From Herminiimonas sp. (GTDB lineage: Bacteria; Pseudomonadota; Gammaproteobacteria; Burkholderiales; Burkholderiaceae_D): DNA of 64,000 nt. Below are positions 63,972-64,000 of this stretch, one piece after another (within the stretch, counting starts at the first letter, position 1; each line of letters opens with the position of its first letter). The stretch is taken from assembly GCA_028292665.1 (NCBI GenBank), contig JAQGLW010000063.1:25431-89430 (forward strand), written 5' to 3'. The translations under genes and the position numbers were made by a program. The notes under the pieces were generated by a model. It was not told the DNA's origin and did no database searches. It saw only the letters and a list, made by a program, of their open reading frames with translations.

Positions 63972-64000
63972 ATGAGCACCAGAACTGAACGCGACACCTT
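63972..64000 (+). CDS. fumC: Fumarate hydratase class II, first codons only
   Basis: The window ends nine codons into this gene. The visible start MSTRTERDT is the characteristic beginning of class II fumarase, and a GGAG ribosome binding site lies 7-8 bases before the ATG. The full protein would interconvert fumarate and malate. The call rests on a very short sequence. Confidence 0.65.

Noticed and set aside
1..64000. tRNA, rRNA, CRISPR array, complete insertion sequence or riboswitch
   Set aside because: Intergenic regions were read on both strands for these; no cloverleaf, regular repeat-spacer array, terminal inverted repeats with an intact transposase, or known riboswitch core was found.

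Overview
The window reads as a chromosomal segment of a betaproteobacterium of the order Burkholderiales, most likely family Oxalobacteraceae (Herminiimonas/Janthinobacterium-like). Indicators are a TctC-type solute receptor beside a TctE-like kinase, polyhydroxybutyrate genes (phaA, phaB, phasin), a beta-class general porin, DUF3579 and CobD/CbiB-like genes, and the rpsP-rimM-trmD-rplS operon. The assignment rests on gene content and protein style read by eye; no database search was possible. No tRNA, rRNA, CRISPR array or intact insertion sequence was found.

Layout. 1-7.3 kb: end of a sensor kinase, a TctC receptor, L-lactate permease, a PAS-GGDEF-EAL protein and a CBS-domain protein flanked on both sides by decayed gene fragments (flgG, lplT). 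7.3-12.5 kb: a membrane GGDEF-EAL protein, then a LigD-like repair protein that has the phosphoesterase and polymerase modules but no ligase module, preceded by a tiny basic protein whose stop overlaps its start. 12.9-16.1 kb: an unknown gene, then a bufferin-type RiPP metallophore operon (DUF2282 precursor bufA and a fused MNIO-DUF2063 protein, bufBC), and a secreted Lys-rich protein. 16.4-19.6 kb: phaB, phaA and a divergent phasin with a recognisable promoter and candidate operators. 19.7-31.9 kb: exonuclease/GIY-YIG fusion, zinc metallopeptidase, S4 protein, SDR reductase, small unknowns, LysE exporter, glnS and a DUF1223 protein. 32.5-37.2 kb: porin, DUF1499, CoA-transferase, glycerophosphodiesterase and a repeat protein. 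37.4-45.9 kb: alaS, Nudix, tusA, etfBA and an acyl-CoA dehydrogenase. 46-51.4 kb: TM2 protein, rpsP-rimM-trmD-rplS, CoA-type Nudix, CobD/CbiB-like and DUF3579. 51.6-55.6 kb: CHASE-PAS-GGDEF-EAL protein and a zinc exporter. 55.6-63.6 kb: an IS256 transposase relic, then the type IV minor-pilin/adhesin operon (pilE-like, pilV, pilW, pilX, pilY1, fimT-like) and a TonB-like protein. The window ends in the first codons of fumC.

Functional themes. Fatty-acid and organic-acid carbon flow (lactate permease, acyl-CoA dehydrogenase plus ETF, PHB storage, fumarase) sits with surface-life control: three c-di-GMP proteins and a pilus tip operon. Metal handling appears as the bufferin operon, a CDF exporter and a His-rich secreted protein. 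Several intergenic gaps are not empty but contain gene relics, so this chromosome appears to be in the process of losing duplicated or acquired genes.
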